Positions 14,462 through 22,891 of a stretch of DNA of 64,000 nucleotides are shown one piece after another. This DNA is from Streptacidiphilus sp. ASG 303 (GTDB lineage: Bacteria; Actinomycetota; Actinomycetes; Streptomycetales; Streptomycetaceae): assembly GCF_020991365.1 (NCBI RefSeq), contig NZ_JAJLRA010000001.1, forward strand, positions 300,142-364,141. The letters run 5' to 3'. The notes beneath the pieces were generated by a model. It had not been told where the DNA came from. It was given only the letters and a program-made list of their open reading frames with translations, and searched no databases. Position numbers and translations under genes: made by a program. Numbering within the stretch: the stretch's first letter is position 1; the number at the start of each line of letters is the position of its first letter.

Positions 14462-16456
14462 GTGGCCGGCCACCACTCCAGACACGCGGCGGACGCGGGA
14501 CGCGGCACCGCCGACGGGCCCCCGCCGGCACCGGCCTGGCATCAGCCCGGCCCCCCGGCTCCGATCGCGGTGCTCCCGGATGCGGCCCCACCGCCACCCC
14601 CGGACCCCGCGCCGGCGGCACACCCCGGACCGCCGGCGGACGACACCGCCGTCCGCACCCGGGTCCCGCTCCTCGCGCCCGGCACCGAGCTCCACGGCCA
14701 GTACGAGGGCTCCGGCTTCACCGAGGCCCGCTACCTGGCGAACCGGGGCGACGGGCAGCCGGTCATGCTCAGCAGGCTGCTGTACCTGGTCGCCTCCGCC
14801 CTGGACGGCGTCCGCGACTACGAGCGCGTCTCCCACCACGTCAGCGGCCGCTACGGCCGTGAGGTGAGCACCTCGAACATCGCCTTCCTCGTCGAGCGCA
14901 AGCTCGTCCCGCTCGGTGTCGCCTACCTGCCCGAGCACGGGGAGGCGCCGCCGCCGGTCCCCAAGACCGACCTGCTCCTGGCCCTCAAGGGCCACAAGGT
15001 GCTCCTCCCCCCGCGGGCGGTGCTCGCGGTCGCCGACGCCCTGTCCTGGCTCCACCGGCCGGCCGCCGTCACCGCCGCCCTGCTGAGCGTCGCCGTGCTC
15101 GACGCCTGGCTCTTCCTCGTCCACGGCGCGATGACCCCGGTGCTCCACACCATGGAGCAGCCGGTCCTCCTGCTCGCGGTCTTCGCGCTGACCGTCGGCT
15201 CGCTGCTCTTCCACGAGTTCGGCCACGCCTCCGCCTGCCGCTACGGGGGCGCGAGACCGGGCTGCATCGGCTGCGGCGTCTACCTGATCTGGCCGGCCCT
15301 GTACACGGACGTCACCGACATCTACCGGCGCGGCCGAGGCGCGCGGCTGCGCACCGACACCGGCGGCATCTACTTCAACGCCGTCTTCGTGCTGGGCCTG
15401 TTCGCCGGCTACTTCGCCACCGGCCAGGAGTTCCTGCTGGCCGCGGTCTACCTCGTCCACTTCGAGGCGCTGGAGCAGCTCATGCCCGCCGTCCGGCTCG
15501 ACGGCTACTACATCCTGGGCGACCTCGCCGGCATCCCCGACCTGTTCGGCAAGGTGCGGCCCATCCTCTCCAGCATGGTCCCCGGCCGCCCGCTGCCGCG
15601 CGAGGTCCGCGAGCTCAAGAAGTCAGCGCGGGTGATCGTGACGGCCTGGGTCGTGACGATGGTCCCCCTCATCGTCGCCGAGCTCTCCTACGCCCTGTGG
15701 AACCTGCCGCGCCTGGTCTCCACCGCCGTCCGCTCGCTCACCGAGCAGGTCCGGGGCACCGCCGAGGCCCTGCGGGAAGGCGCCCTCGCCCAGGCCGCAC
15801 TGGGCACGGTGGGCAGCCTGCTCCTCGTCCTGCCGATGGGCGGCGTCGTCTACCTCACGTTCCGCATCGGCGGCCGGCTGTACCGGGCCGGAGTCCAGGC
15901 CACGGCCGGGCGGCCCGCCGCGCGCCTCGCCGTCGTGGGCTGCGTCGCCGCCGTCGCCGCCGCCCTGGCCGGCGCGTGGACGTACGGCATGACCCCGAAG
16001 ACGCTGCCGCCCAAGCCGCCCCTCGCACCCGCACTGCAGCCGAACGTGCCCCGCCCCCAGGTCCACGCCACGGCCCCCGCCCGCCACCGGCACCGCCACC
16101 ACGGCCCGGCCGCCTCCCCGACGGCCGTCCCCGGCCCCCCCTCGGGCTCCCCCTCCGCGCGCGTGCCGCTGCCCGTCCCCTCCTCCCCCTCCCCCCGCGC
16201 GTCGACCGGCTCCCCCCGGCCCTCCGCCGACGCCTCCTCCGCGGTCCCCTCCGCCCGCACCTCGCCGTCGTCGACCCCCTCCTTCCCCGGCGGGTCGGCG
16301 ACCCCGAGTCCCAGCGCCTCCCCGAGCGAGCCCGTACCGACGACCTCTCCACGCCCCACACCCCCGAGCGGCACCCCGTCCCCGCCCACCCCCGGACCCT
16401 CGCCGACCGGACTCCCGACGGCGACGGCGACGGCACCGACGGCGGCCGGCGGCTGA
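14462..16456 (+). CDS. M50 membrane metalloprotease with PqqD-like N-terminal domain
   Basis: Integral membrane zinc protease of 664 residues. After a Pro-rich start, residues about 70-155 look like the PqqD/RRE-like winged helix of peptide-maturation M50 proteins (ELHGQYEGSGFTEARYLANR; VMLSRLLYLVASALDGVRDY; FLVERKLVPLG). Several membrane helices follow. HEFGH at 251-255 and the LDGYY motif at 346-350 are the zinc site of site-2 proteases. Residues about 511-664 form a His-containing, Pro/Ser/Thr-rich tail, probably outside the membrane. GAGG precedes the GTG start. It is 23 bp upstream of the secreted-protein gene. Likely cleaves or exports the peptide encoded upstream; this is inference. 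Confidence 0.85.
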   Translation: MAGHHSRHAADAGRGTADGPPPAPAWHQPGPPAPIAVLPDAAPPPPPDPAPAAHPGPPADDTAVRTRVPLLAPGTELHGQYEGSGFTEARYLANRGDGQPVMLSRLLYLVASALDGVRDYERVSHHVSGRYGREVSTSNIAFLVERKLVPLGVAYLPEHGEAPPPVPKTDLLLALKGHKVLLPPRAVLAVADALSWLHRPAAVTAALLSVAVLDAWLFLVHGAMTPVLHTMEQPVLLLAVFALTVGSLLFHEFGHASACRYGGARPGCIGCGVYLIWPALYTDVTDIYRRGRGARLRTDTGGIYFNAVFVLGLFAGYFATGQEFLLAAVYLVHFEALEQLMPAVRLDGYYILGDLAGIPDLFGKVRPILSSMVPGRPLPREVRELKKSARVIVTAWVVTMVPLIVAELSYALWNLPRLVSTAVRSLTEQVRGTAEALREGALAQAALGTVGSLLLVLPMGGVVYLTFRIGGRLYRAGVQATAGRPAARLAVVGCVAAVAAALAGAWTYGMTPKTLPPKPPLAPALQPNVPRPQVHATAPARHRHRHHGPAASPTAVPGPPSGSPSARVPLPVPSSPSPRASTGSPRPSADASSAVPSARTSPSSTPSFPGGSATPSPSASPSEPVPTTSPRPTPPSGTPSPPTPGPSPTGLPTATATAPTAAGG

Positions 16457-16479
16457 CCGCCCCACCCCTAAGGATTCCC

Positions 16480-17208
16480 ATGCAGCACACACGACACGGA
16501 CAGAAGCGCCCCCGCACACTGCTCAACCTGGGCGTCTACGCCACCGCGGGACTGGCCGCCATCGCCGTCGGCGTGCCCGCGATGGCCTCCACGGACGCGC
16601 CGTCCCCGGCCGGCCACATCGGGACCGAGGTCCACGTCGACACGGACCTGGCCATCAGCACCGCGAGCCCGCTGCGCACCCGCGACATCGCCACCAACCT
16701 GACGATCCGCGAGTACGGCGACACCGTGGGCGCCGGGGCCGTCAACAAGGCCCTGGCCTCCTCCCGGGCCTGCGTCGAGGACGAGCACTGCGCCTCCCTC
16801 GCCGTCTCCTTCCAGATCATCACCATGGGCGGCAGCCACCTGCACCTCCTGGCCCGCAACGTCAGCCGCGCCACCAACAGCCACTGCGACGGCTGCCAGT
16901 CCGCGGCGGGCGCCTACCAGTTCATCGTCGACACCCCCGACGTCTTCCGCATGGGGGCCGGCACCCGGCGTGAACTGGCCCGCATCCAGGACGCGCTGCG
17001 CCTCCTGGAGGACAGCGGCGCGAGCCCGGCCACCCTCCACCGCCGGGCCGACCAGCTGGCCGCCCGCGTGGTGGCGATCCTCCAGGACGCCGTGGCGCAC
17101 GTCCCGCAGCACCGGGCCCGCACCCGCCCCGGCTACGCGCCGGCCCCGCACAAGCCGTCGGTGACCCTGCACCGCCTCACCGACGGCTGGCAGCCCGCCG
17201 GCCGCTGA
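16480..17208 (+). CDS. Secreted four-cysteine protein of the peptide cassette
   Basis: Exported protein of 242 residues. Signal peptide: basic start RHGQKRPRTLLNLGVY, hydrophobic core, cleavage near VPAMAS. The central domain (about 70-155) contains Cys98, Cys104 and a Cys136-x-x-Cys139 pair within SRATNSHCDGCQSAAGAYQF; these could form disulfides or a redox pair. The C-terminal part is helical and His-rich (RIQDALRLLEDSG; VVAILQDAVAHVPQH). RBS-like AAGGAT lies before the ATG and the gap from the M50 stop is only 23 bp, so the two genes form an operon. I recall similar proteins beside M50 proteases in other Streptomyces, but know no assigned function. Confidence 0.75.
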   Translation: MQHTRHGQKRPRTLLNLGVYATAGLAAIAVGVPAMASTDAPSPAGHIGTEVHVDTDLAISTASPLRTRDIATNLTIREYGDTVGAGAVNKALASSRACVEDEHCASLAVSFQIITMGGSHLHLLARNVSRATNSHCDGCQSAAGAYQFIVDTPDVFRMGAGTRRELARIQDALRLLEDSGASPATLHRRADQLAARVVAILQDAVAHVPQHRARTRPGYAPAPHKPSVTLHRLTDGWQPAGR

Positions 17209-17224
17209 CCCGCGGCCCCACCCC

Positions 17225-17254
17225 GGCGGACGGCCCGTCAGGAGACCGTCCGCC
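17225..17254 (+). terminator. Hairpin after the secreted-protein gene
   Basis: GGCGGACGG-N12-CCGTCCGCC, 9-bp perfect stem, 16 bp after the stop codon. Probable end of the M50 transcript or partial read-through into the small gene at 17420. Confidence 0.55.
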
Positions 17255-17419
17255 CCACGACCCCCGGCCCGGCGCAGCACCCATCCCACCCTCGCCCCCT
17301 GCGCCGGGCCGGGCCTTCCCCTGCTCCGCCGCCCGCCGCGGCGGCCTCCGGAACCGCGTCGCCGCGGGGAGGCCCGGCCGGCGGGCGCGCGGCCCGGGGA
17401 GGACGACAAGGAGAGCCCC

Positions 17420-17686
17420 ATGCCGGCTCCTGGAGACGCACCGCGGGACGGCCGGCCGGCGCCGCCGGACCGTGCCCCCCGCGCGGCGGGCGCTCCCGGC
17501 GCCGCGGACGCCGGAGGGAGCGGGGACGCCGCAGCGGACCGTCCCGGCGCACCGGCCGCCGCCCTGCTGCCGGGCGGCGCGGCGGACCTCCCCCGGCTGC
17601 TGCAGTGGATCACCCTGCACGCCGACACCGCGATGCTGCTGCGGCTGCGCGAGGCGCTGCGCCGGATCGACGCCGAGTCCGATTGA
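17420..17686 (+). CDS. 88-aa small protein with paralogue at 9447
   Basis: Hypothetical protein of 88 residues. The first half is a disordered Ala/Pro/Gly stretch; the second half is one or two helices (DLPRLLQWITLHADTAMLLR, then LREALRRIDAESD). The helix matches the C-terminus of the 63-aa protein at 9447-9638. A clear RBS (AAGGAG) lies 6 nt before the ATG. Last member on the strand of the peptide, M50 and secreted-protein group. It might be an accessory or immunity-like partner; this is only suggested by position. Confidence 0.7.
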   Translation: MPAPGDAPRDGRPAPPDRAPRAAGAPGAADAGGSGDAAADRPGAPAAALLPGGAADLPRLLQWITLHADTAMLLRLREALRRIDAESD

Positions 17687-17780
17687 GCGGCCCGGCGGTC
17701 CGGCGGCCCGACATCCGGGCCGCCGGGCTGCCGGGCCGTCGGGCTGCTAGGCCGTCAGGCCGCCGGGCCGCTCGGCCCGG

Positions 17781-18329
17781 TCAGCGGCCCGCCGGGGGTC
17801 CGGCCGGGCCGTCGGCGAGCCGCTTGTAGAAGAAACTGCAGTCTCGCAGGACCCCGGCCGGGTCCGCCGCGTAGGCGGGGACCACCCCGTACCGCGTCCA
17901 GCCCGCGGCGAGGTAGAGGTGCTCCGCGGGACTGCCGGTCTCGGTGTCGAGCAGCAGCAGGCCGGCCCCGGCCCGGGCGGCGGCCCGCTCGGCGGTGGCG
18001 AGGAGGGCGCGGCCGAGGCCCAGGCCGCGGGCGTCGCTGCGGACCATGAGCTTGACGACCTCGGCCCGGTGGCGGCCGTTGGGCTTCTCCTCCAGCGCGA
18101 GGCCGACGGTGCCCAGGACGCCCCCGGTCCCCCGGGCGGCCCAGACGGCGAGGCTGCCGTCGGCGACGGCGTCCAGGCGGGTGCGCCACCAGGCCGCCGC
18201 GGCGTCGGGGCCGAAGGGGGCGAGGAACCCGAGGGAGGAGCCGGACGCCACGGCATCGGCCAGGAGGACGGCGAGGTCGGGAACGCTGCTGCGGAACCCG
18301 TCGGCGGACAGGCGGTCGATGGCGTGCAC
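17781..18329 (-). CDS. GNAT-family N-acetyltransferase
   Basis: Acetyl-CoA-dependent acyltransferase of 182 residues. Motif A is VVKLMVRSDARGLGLGRALL with the pyrophosphate-binding R-G-L-G-L-G; before it come the VWAARGTGGVLGTVGLALEE strands and after it LLLLDTETGSPAEHLYLAAG, as in this family. Start is the GTG of VHAIDRLSADG, with GGAGGAG about 8 nt upstream. Single gene; the substrate is not known. Confidence 0.85.
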   Translation of the reverse strand: MHAIDRLSADGFRSSVPDLAVLLADAVASGSSLGFLAPFGPDAAAAWWRTRLDAVADGSLAVWAARGTGGVLGTVGLALEEKPNGRHRAEVVKLMVRSDARGLGLGRALLATAERAAARAGAGLLLLDTETGSPAEHLYLAAGWTRYGVVPAYAADPAGVLRDCSFFYKRLADGPAGPPAGR

Positions 18330-18795
18330 GGTCGGGCTCCTCCGGCGGCGCGGCGGGACGGCAGGGGGCGCACGGGACGGCAGGGGCCGCGCGGCCGTCC
18401 CGGCGGGAGCGATTCTGCCGGTCCCCCGGAGGGCCGCTGCGCCCGGGCCTGTTATCGGCATGTTTCCTGTCCTTGGATCCGGACAGCCGGTGCACGCCGC
18501 GAACGGCCGGGCCCGCATGACGGGGCTGAGCACCCCCGCCGGCCTGCCGCGCTCCTCCAGGCCGGCAGCCCGGGACGGGTGGCCGGCCGGTGCGGACCAG
18601 GACGGGTCCGGGCCGCACCCGGCCCCCGGCACCGGGCTCGGCAGTCCCGGGGCGGCTCCCAGGGGGTCGGACGGCTGCGGCTGCCGGCGGACGCGGACGC
18701 GTCCCCGCCGGCCCCCGCCGGGCGCACCCCTCCGGGCGTACGGGCCCGGCCGGTCCCGGCTCAGGCCGGTGGCGGGGGGCCGGGGGGCGGTGCGG
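18330..18795. other. Non-coding stretch
   Basis: About 465 bp between two minus-strand genes. It holds the promoter of the GNAT gene; I see no further gene, clear hairpin or repeat. Confidence 0.4.
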
Positions 18796-20136
18796 TCACC
18801 ACCGGCCGGAGGAGAACACCGCTCGGGCCGCCCGGGCGCGCAGGGGTGCCAGCTCGGCCTCGACGGCGGCCGTCTCCGCCGCGTCGGCGGTGAGGGCGGC
18901 CTCCCGGGGCCCGCGGGCCTCGCAGAGCCGGATCCTCAGGTGGGTGGGCGGGTGGGTGCTGTCCACGGACCCCATCCGCAGGGCGGAGACGCGGATTCGG
19001 CGGGCGCGCTCGGTGCCGGGGACGGAGGCGATGTACTGCCGCAGCTCGTCCCAGAGCCCGGAGTCGTCCGCTGCGCCCGGCGGCGTCCGGGAGGCGGCGC
19101 CCGTGCGGCGCACCGCCGCCTGACGCCGGAAGAGGGCCTCGACGCTGTCGTGGAGCACCAGCGCCTCCAGCATCGACCGGGTCGCCGCCGACGAGCCGAC
19201 CCGTGCGGCCAGGTCGTCCGCCAGGTACTCGGCGTGCTGGCCGGTGCGCAGGGTCAGCCGGTCGAGCAGGCGGAGCAGCAGCCCGGCGAGGGTGTGCGGG
19301 ACCAGCATCAGGAGGCCCGCGATCCCCTCCGCGACCTGGAAGAGCGCGTCGGACCGGCCCGCCGGCGTGCGCACGGGACGGGTGGTCTCGTACCAGTGGT
19401 CGAGGGTCACCACGGCCGAGTGCAGCCAGAGGCCGCGGCGTGCGTCGCCGTTGACGGCGTGGCCGAACTCGTGGCCGAGCAGCGCGATGCGCTCCTGCGG
19501 GGTGAGCACCTCCCACAGGGCCAGGCCGATCGTGAGGACGCCGCGGCGGCGCAGCCCGACCCTGCCGTAGGAGGCGTTGAACTCCGGGGTGACGCGCACC
19601 AGATGGACCGGGGGCGCCTGCAGTGCGGCGGCGACCCGGTCCGCGAGGGCGTGGAGCCGTGGCGCGTCCGCACGGTTCAAGGACCACTCGTCCCGGCGGA
19701 GCCGGCCCAGGCGGGGGCGGAGCATGAAGGCGAGGAAGAACCCGGCCGCACCGAACGCGCGGGCGACGGTGTTCCCGGTGACCAGCAGCCACAGGGAGCC
19801 CCCGGCCAGGACGGCGGTCACCAGGTGCACCGCTCCGGCGAGGGCCGAGGCGGAGAGCAGCGCCCGGTCGCGGCCGGGACGCCGGTCCGGCTCGGCGGAC
19901 ACGTCCGCGTACAGGCGCTCGACCGCCAGGTGCCCGGCCCGGCGCCGCGCCTCCTCCCGGCGGGCGGAGCGGCCGGCCGGGACGTCCTGCACGGCGGCGG
20001 ATCCCCCGGGGTCGACGTTCCAGTCGCACGAGGGGCACCAGGCGACGAAGCGGGTGTCCGTCGGGAGCGGGGCGCCGCAGGACGGGCAGGACAGGTCGGC
20101 CCGTGCGGGGGGCGGCGTGATCATGGCGGAGATCAT
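18796..20136 (-). CDS. M48-family membrane metalloprotease with zinc ribbon
   Basis: Zinc protease of 446 residues related to HtpX/Ste24. A zinc ribbon at the N-terminus (CPSCGAP then WCPSCDWN) is followed by two membrane helices around 90-140. The catalytic HEFGH is in ALLGHEFGHAVNGDARRG, and the third ligand Glu is in HAEYLADDLA. Membrane helices also flank the middle region (IAGLLMLVPHTLAGLLLRLL). An in-frame ATG at 20124 (MITPPPARA) is an equally good start, with a -10-like CATGAT 7 nt before it. HtpX-like enzymes degrade damaged membrane proteins; the zinc ribbon is an actinomycete addition of unknown role. Confidence 0.85.
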   Translation of the reverse strand: MISAMITPPPARADLSCPSCGAPLPTDTRFVAWCPSCDWNVDPGGSAAVQDVPAGRSARREEARRRAGHLAVERLYADVSAEPDRRPGRDRALLSASALAGAVHLVTAVLAGGSLWLLVTGNTVARAFGAAGFFLAFMLRPRLGRLRRDEWSLNRADAPRLHALADRVAAALQAPPVHLVRVTPEFNASYGRVGLRRRGVLTIGLALWEVLTPQERIALLGHEFGHAVNGDARRGLWLHSAVVTLDHWYETTRPVRTPAGRSDALFQVAEGIAGLLMLVPHTLAGLLLRLLDRLTLRTGQHAEYLADDLAARVGSSAATRSMLEALVLHDSVEALFRRQAAVRRTGAASRTPPGAADDSGLWDELRQYIASVPGTERARRIRVSALRMGSVDSTHPPTHLRIRLCEARGPREAALTADAAETAAVEAELAPLRARAARAVFSSGRW

Positions 20137-20311
20137 GCCCTGGCGGGCGGCGGGAGTCGAGGGCGTTTCCGCCGCGGCGCGGACCGCCCCGGCCGGACCG
20201 TCCGCGGGAGGTGGCGGACGGTCGGGCGGGCGTGCACGGCGGCGCGCCCGCTCCCGCCGGACCGCACGGGGCGGCGGGCGTGGGCGGGCGCGCGGGGCGG
20301 TGCCGGGCGGG

Positions 20312-20722
20312 TCAGCGGGAGGAGAGCACCTGGGAGAAGCGCAGGTGGTTGCCCGAGGGGTCGCGGAAGGCGCAGTCCCGGACGCCGTAGGGCTGGTCCA
20401 CCGGCTCCTGGATCACCTCGGCGCCCGCGGCCCGGATCTTCCCGAAGGTGGCGTCGAGGTCGTCGGTGGTGAAGATGACCCCGCCGAGCGAGCCCTTGGC
20501 CAGCAGCTCCCGGAGGGTCTGCTCGTCGCCGGGACGGCCCATGCCGGGCACCTCGAGGACGATCTCGACACCGGGCTGGGAGGCGGGGCCGACGGTGAGC
20601 CAGCGGAACCCCTGGAAGTCGACGTCGGCACGGACCTCGAGGCCGAGGACGTCGCGGTAGAAGGCGAGCGCCTCGTCCTGGTCGTGCACCTGGAGGAACG
20701 TGTGGGAGAGCTTGAGATCCAT
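20312..20722 (-). CDS. VOC-superfamily (glyoxalase/bleomycin resistance-like) protein
   Basis: Small metal-dependent-type protein of 136 residues with two beta-alpha-beta-beta-beta modules: LSHTFLQVHDQDEALAFYRD with VLGLEVRADVDF in the first, and GVIFTTDDLDATFGKIRAAG then FRDPSGNHLRFSQ in the second. Candidate metal ligands are His7 and the Glu in GVEIVLE. It starts 10 bp after the stop of the AraC-type gene on the same strand, so they form a two-gene operon. The ligand or substrate is unknown. Confidence 0.85.
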   Translation of the reverse strand: MDLKLSHTFLQVHDQDEALAFYRDVLGLEVRADVDFQGFRWLTVGPASQPGVEIVLEVPGMGRPGDEQTLRELLAKGSLGGVIFTTDDLDATFGKIRAAGAEVIQEPVDQPYGVRDCAFRDPSGNHLRFSQVLSSR

Positions 20723-20732
20723 GGGGGGAACG

Positions 20733-21215
20733 CTACGCGGGGGACAGGGCGGATGCTTCTCGAATCCTGCTCGGCCCGCCCGTCCTGCTAGGTCCGCCCG
20801 TCCTGCTCGTCCCGCCCGCCCCGCCCGTCCTGCTCGGCCGCGTGGCGGCCCGGGCCCAGCAGGCGGGCACGGCCGCGGCGGCACCGTGGTCGCGGGCGCG
20901 GTACGCACTCGGCGACTCGCCGACGATCTCGGTGAACCGCGAGCTGAAGGAGCCCAGCGAGGTGCAGCCGACGGCCATGCAGACCTCGGTCACCGTCATG
21001 TCGCCGCGGCGCAGCAGGGCCATGGCCCGCTCGATCCGACGGGTCATCAGGTAGGTGTAGGGGGTCTCGCCGTAGGCGGCGCGGAACTGCCGGGAGAAGT
21101 GGGAGGGCGACATGAGCGCGGCGCGGGCGAGGGCGGGGACGTCGAGCGGCCGCGCGTACTCGCGGTCGATGAGGTCTCGGGCCCGGCGCAGGTGGGCGAG
21201 GTCGTCGAGGGTCAC
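20733..21215 (-). CDS. AraC-family regulator (DNA-binding domain only)
   Basis: Transcriptional activator-type protein of 160 residues with no ligand domain. Two helix-turn-helix motifs fill residues 10-108: LDVPALARAALMSPSHFSRQ in the first and MTVTEVCMAVGCTSLGSFSS with RFTEIVGESPSAYR in the second. The C-terminal tail is a repetitive Arg-Thr-Gly-Gly-Pro-Ser stretch from short tandem repeats in the DNA. It lies directly upstream of the VOC gene, a common AraC-VOC pair in actinomycetes, and probably regulates it. Confidence 0.86.
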   Translation of the reverse strand: MTLDDLAHLRRARDLIDREYARPLDVPALARAALMSPSHFSRQFRAAYGETPYTYLMTRRIERAMALLRRGDMTVTEVCMAVGCTSLGSFSSRFTEIVGESPSAYRARDHGAAAAVPACWARAATRPSRTGGAGGTSRTGGPSRTGGPSRIREASALSPA

Positions 21216-21437
21216 GTGCCGAGCGTCCCACGGGGCACCGACAGCGTCCGGGGACGGCGGGCCGGTCGGGCGGCGGGGCGCCCCGCCGGGCAGGGAGCGG
21301 ACGGCCCGGCGGGAGTCCGGGCGGGGGCGGGGCCCGGTGAGGGCGGGGCCCCTGCGGCGGGGACCGGCGGTACGGGCCCGCCGGGGCCGGGGCCGGGGCC
21401 GTACCGCGCGGGACCCGTACGGGGGGCGCGCCCGTCC

Positions 21438-21474
21438 TTGGCGCGGGGCCGGGTGCCCGGGCAGACTCGGCCGG
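21438..21474 (+). promoter_or_regulatory. Leaderless promoter of the nucleotidyltransferase gene
   Basis: TTGGCG (21438-21443), 18-bp spacer, CAGACT (21462-21467), then 7 nt to the ATG at 21475; no Shine-Dalgarno sequence. Confidence 0.55.
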
Positions 21475-22302
21475 ATGGAGCGTGAGGCGGGGACGGCGGA
21501 ACGGCTGGCGGGGATCGCGGAGCGGATCGCCCGCGTCGACGGGGTGGTCGGGGTCTGCCTGGGCGGCAGCCGGGCCCGGGGCGCGCACGGACCGGCGTCC
21601 GACTGGGACCTGGGCGTCTACTACCGGCCGCCGCTGGACACCGCCGCGCTGCGGCGGCTGGCCGCGGAGGTGGCGGACGGGCCGGCGGAGGTGACCGAGC
21701 CGGGCGGCTGGGGTCCCCGGGTCGACGGCGGCGGCTGGCTGACCGTGGACGGGACGGCCGTCGACTGGATCTACCGGGACCTGGACCGGGTGCGGCGGAT
21801 CCTCGGCGAGTGCCGGGAGGGCCGCTACGAGGTGGGCGTCCAGGCGGGCCATCCGCTGGGGGTGTACTCGCACAGCTACGTGGGCGAGCTGGCGCTGGGC
21901 AGGGTGCTGGCCGATCCGGGCGGCGAGCTGGGCGCCGTCCGGGACGGCATCGACGGCTACCCGCCGGCGCTGCGCCGCGCGCTGGTCGGCGGGGCCCGCT
22001 GGGAGGTGCCCTTCACGCTCTCGGTCGCCCGCAAGGGCGCGGCCCGCGGGGACGCCGCCCACGTCGCCGGGTGCCTGTTCCGGGCCGTCGGGATGCTGGT
22101 GCAGGCGATGCACGCCGAGGCGGGACGGTGGCTGCTCAACGAGAAGGGCGCGGTGCGCGAGGCCGCGGCGCTCCCGGGCGCCCCGGAGGACTTCGAGGGG
22201 CGGGCGCAGGGCCTCTTCGGCGGGCTCGGCGCGGACCCGGGATCCCTGTCCGCCGCGGTGGACCGGGCGGAGCGGCTGGCCGCGGAGGTGCCGGGGGCCT
22301 GA
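21475..22302 (+). CDS. Pol-beta-type nucleotidyltransferase domain protein
   Basis: Protein of 275 residues with the minimal nucleotidyltransferase motif: VCLGGSRARGAHGPASDWDL gives GS-x10-D-x-D, and a third acidic position is in TAVDWIYRDLDRV. The C-terminal helical part (RRALVGGARWEVPFTLSVAR; MLVQAMHAEAGRWLLNEKGA) resembles DUF4037-like or kanamycin-nucleotidyltransferase relatives. It could transfer a nucleotide to a small molecule or act as an antitoxin-type enzyme; no partner gene is next to it. Monocistronic, apparently leaderless. Confidence 0.8.
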   Translation: MEREAGTAERLAGIAERIARVDGVVGVCLGGSRARGAHGPASDWDLGVYYRPPLDTAALRRLAAEVADGPAEVTEPGGWGPRVDGGGWLTVDGTAVDWIYRDLDRVRRILGECREGRYEVGVQAGHPLGVYSHSYVGELALGRVLADPGGELGAVRDGIDGYPPALRRALVGGARWEVPFTLSVARKGAARGDAAHVAGCLFRAVGMLVQAMHAEAGRWLLNEKGAVREAAALPGAPEDFEGRAQGLFGGLGADPGSLSAAVDRAERLAAEVPGA

Positions 22303-22473
22303 CGGGCGGGCGGCGGGCCCCGCGCACCCGGTGGGAGGGGGGCGGCCGCTGCGGGGCCGCCGCTGCGGCGGGCCGGGTACTCCGCAGGGCCGTACGGCGG
22401 CGCGCCCGGATGCGGGGGCGGTCCGGCGGCGGGGAGACTGGGGGCATTCCGATCCCCATCCCCCGGAGGCACC

Positions 22474-22758
22474 GTGGACACCTGGGCGACCTGGACCACT
22501 CAGGGCATCATCGCCGGAGCCGGCGGCGCGATGACGGCCGAGGTCGGCGTCATCACCGGCGACCTGACCGTGCACACCATGTGGGCGGACGACGAGGCCC
22601 GGGTCACCGTGCAGTACACGGGCGCCAGCGAGTGGTACACCCTGCAGGGCAGCCCGGTGCCCGCCGCCGACGAGGCCACCGGGCGGGCCGTCCACCAGCG
22701 GGCGGTGCGGGCCGTGCAGGCCGGGGGCGGGGCGACCGTGGGGCCGGTTCCGGCCTGA
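22474..22758 (+). CDS. Small conserved-type hypothetical protein
   Basis: Protein of 94 residues from a GTG with GGAGG 5-6 nt upstream. It reads MDTWATWTTQGIIAGAGGAM then AEVGVITGDLTVHTMWADDE, with VTVQYTGASEWYTLQGSPVP in the middle; it looks like a small beta-rich cytoplasmic domain. No signal peptide or known motif. I recall similar short proteins in Streptomyces but no function. Confidence 0.65.
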   Translation: MDTWATWTTQGIIAGAGGAMTAEVGVITGDLTVHTMWADDEARVTVQYTGASEWYTLQGSPVPAADEATGRAVHQRAVRAVQAGGGATVGPVPA

Positions 22759-22843
22759 GGGCGCGCGGGCCGGGGCGGTCGCCCCGGCCCGCGCCCGGTG
22801 GACGGCCCCGGGCCCGGGGCTGGGGCCGGGGCCGGGGCGCGTC

Positions 22844-22891
22844 GGGGGTCAGGAGTTGCGGGGGTCAGGAGCTGCGGGGGTCAGGAGCTGC
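22844..22891. repeat. Three 16-bp tandem repeats at the 3' end of the DUF4232 gene
   Basis: Three head-to-tail copies of GGGGGTCAGGAGYTGC (22844-22859, 22860-22875, 22876-22891). The third copy contains the stop codon of the minus-strand gene ending at 22881, so the last residues (RSS) lie in the repeat. Confidence 0.8.
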
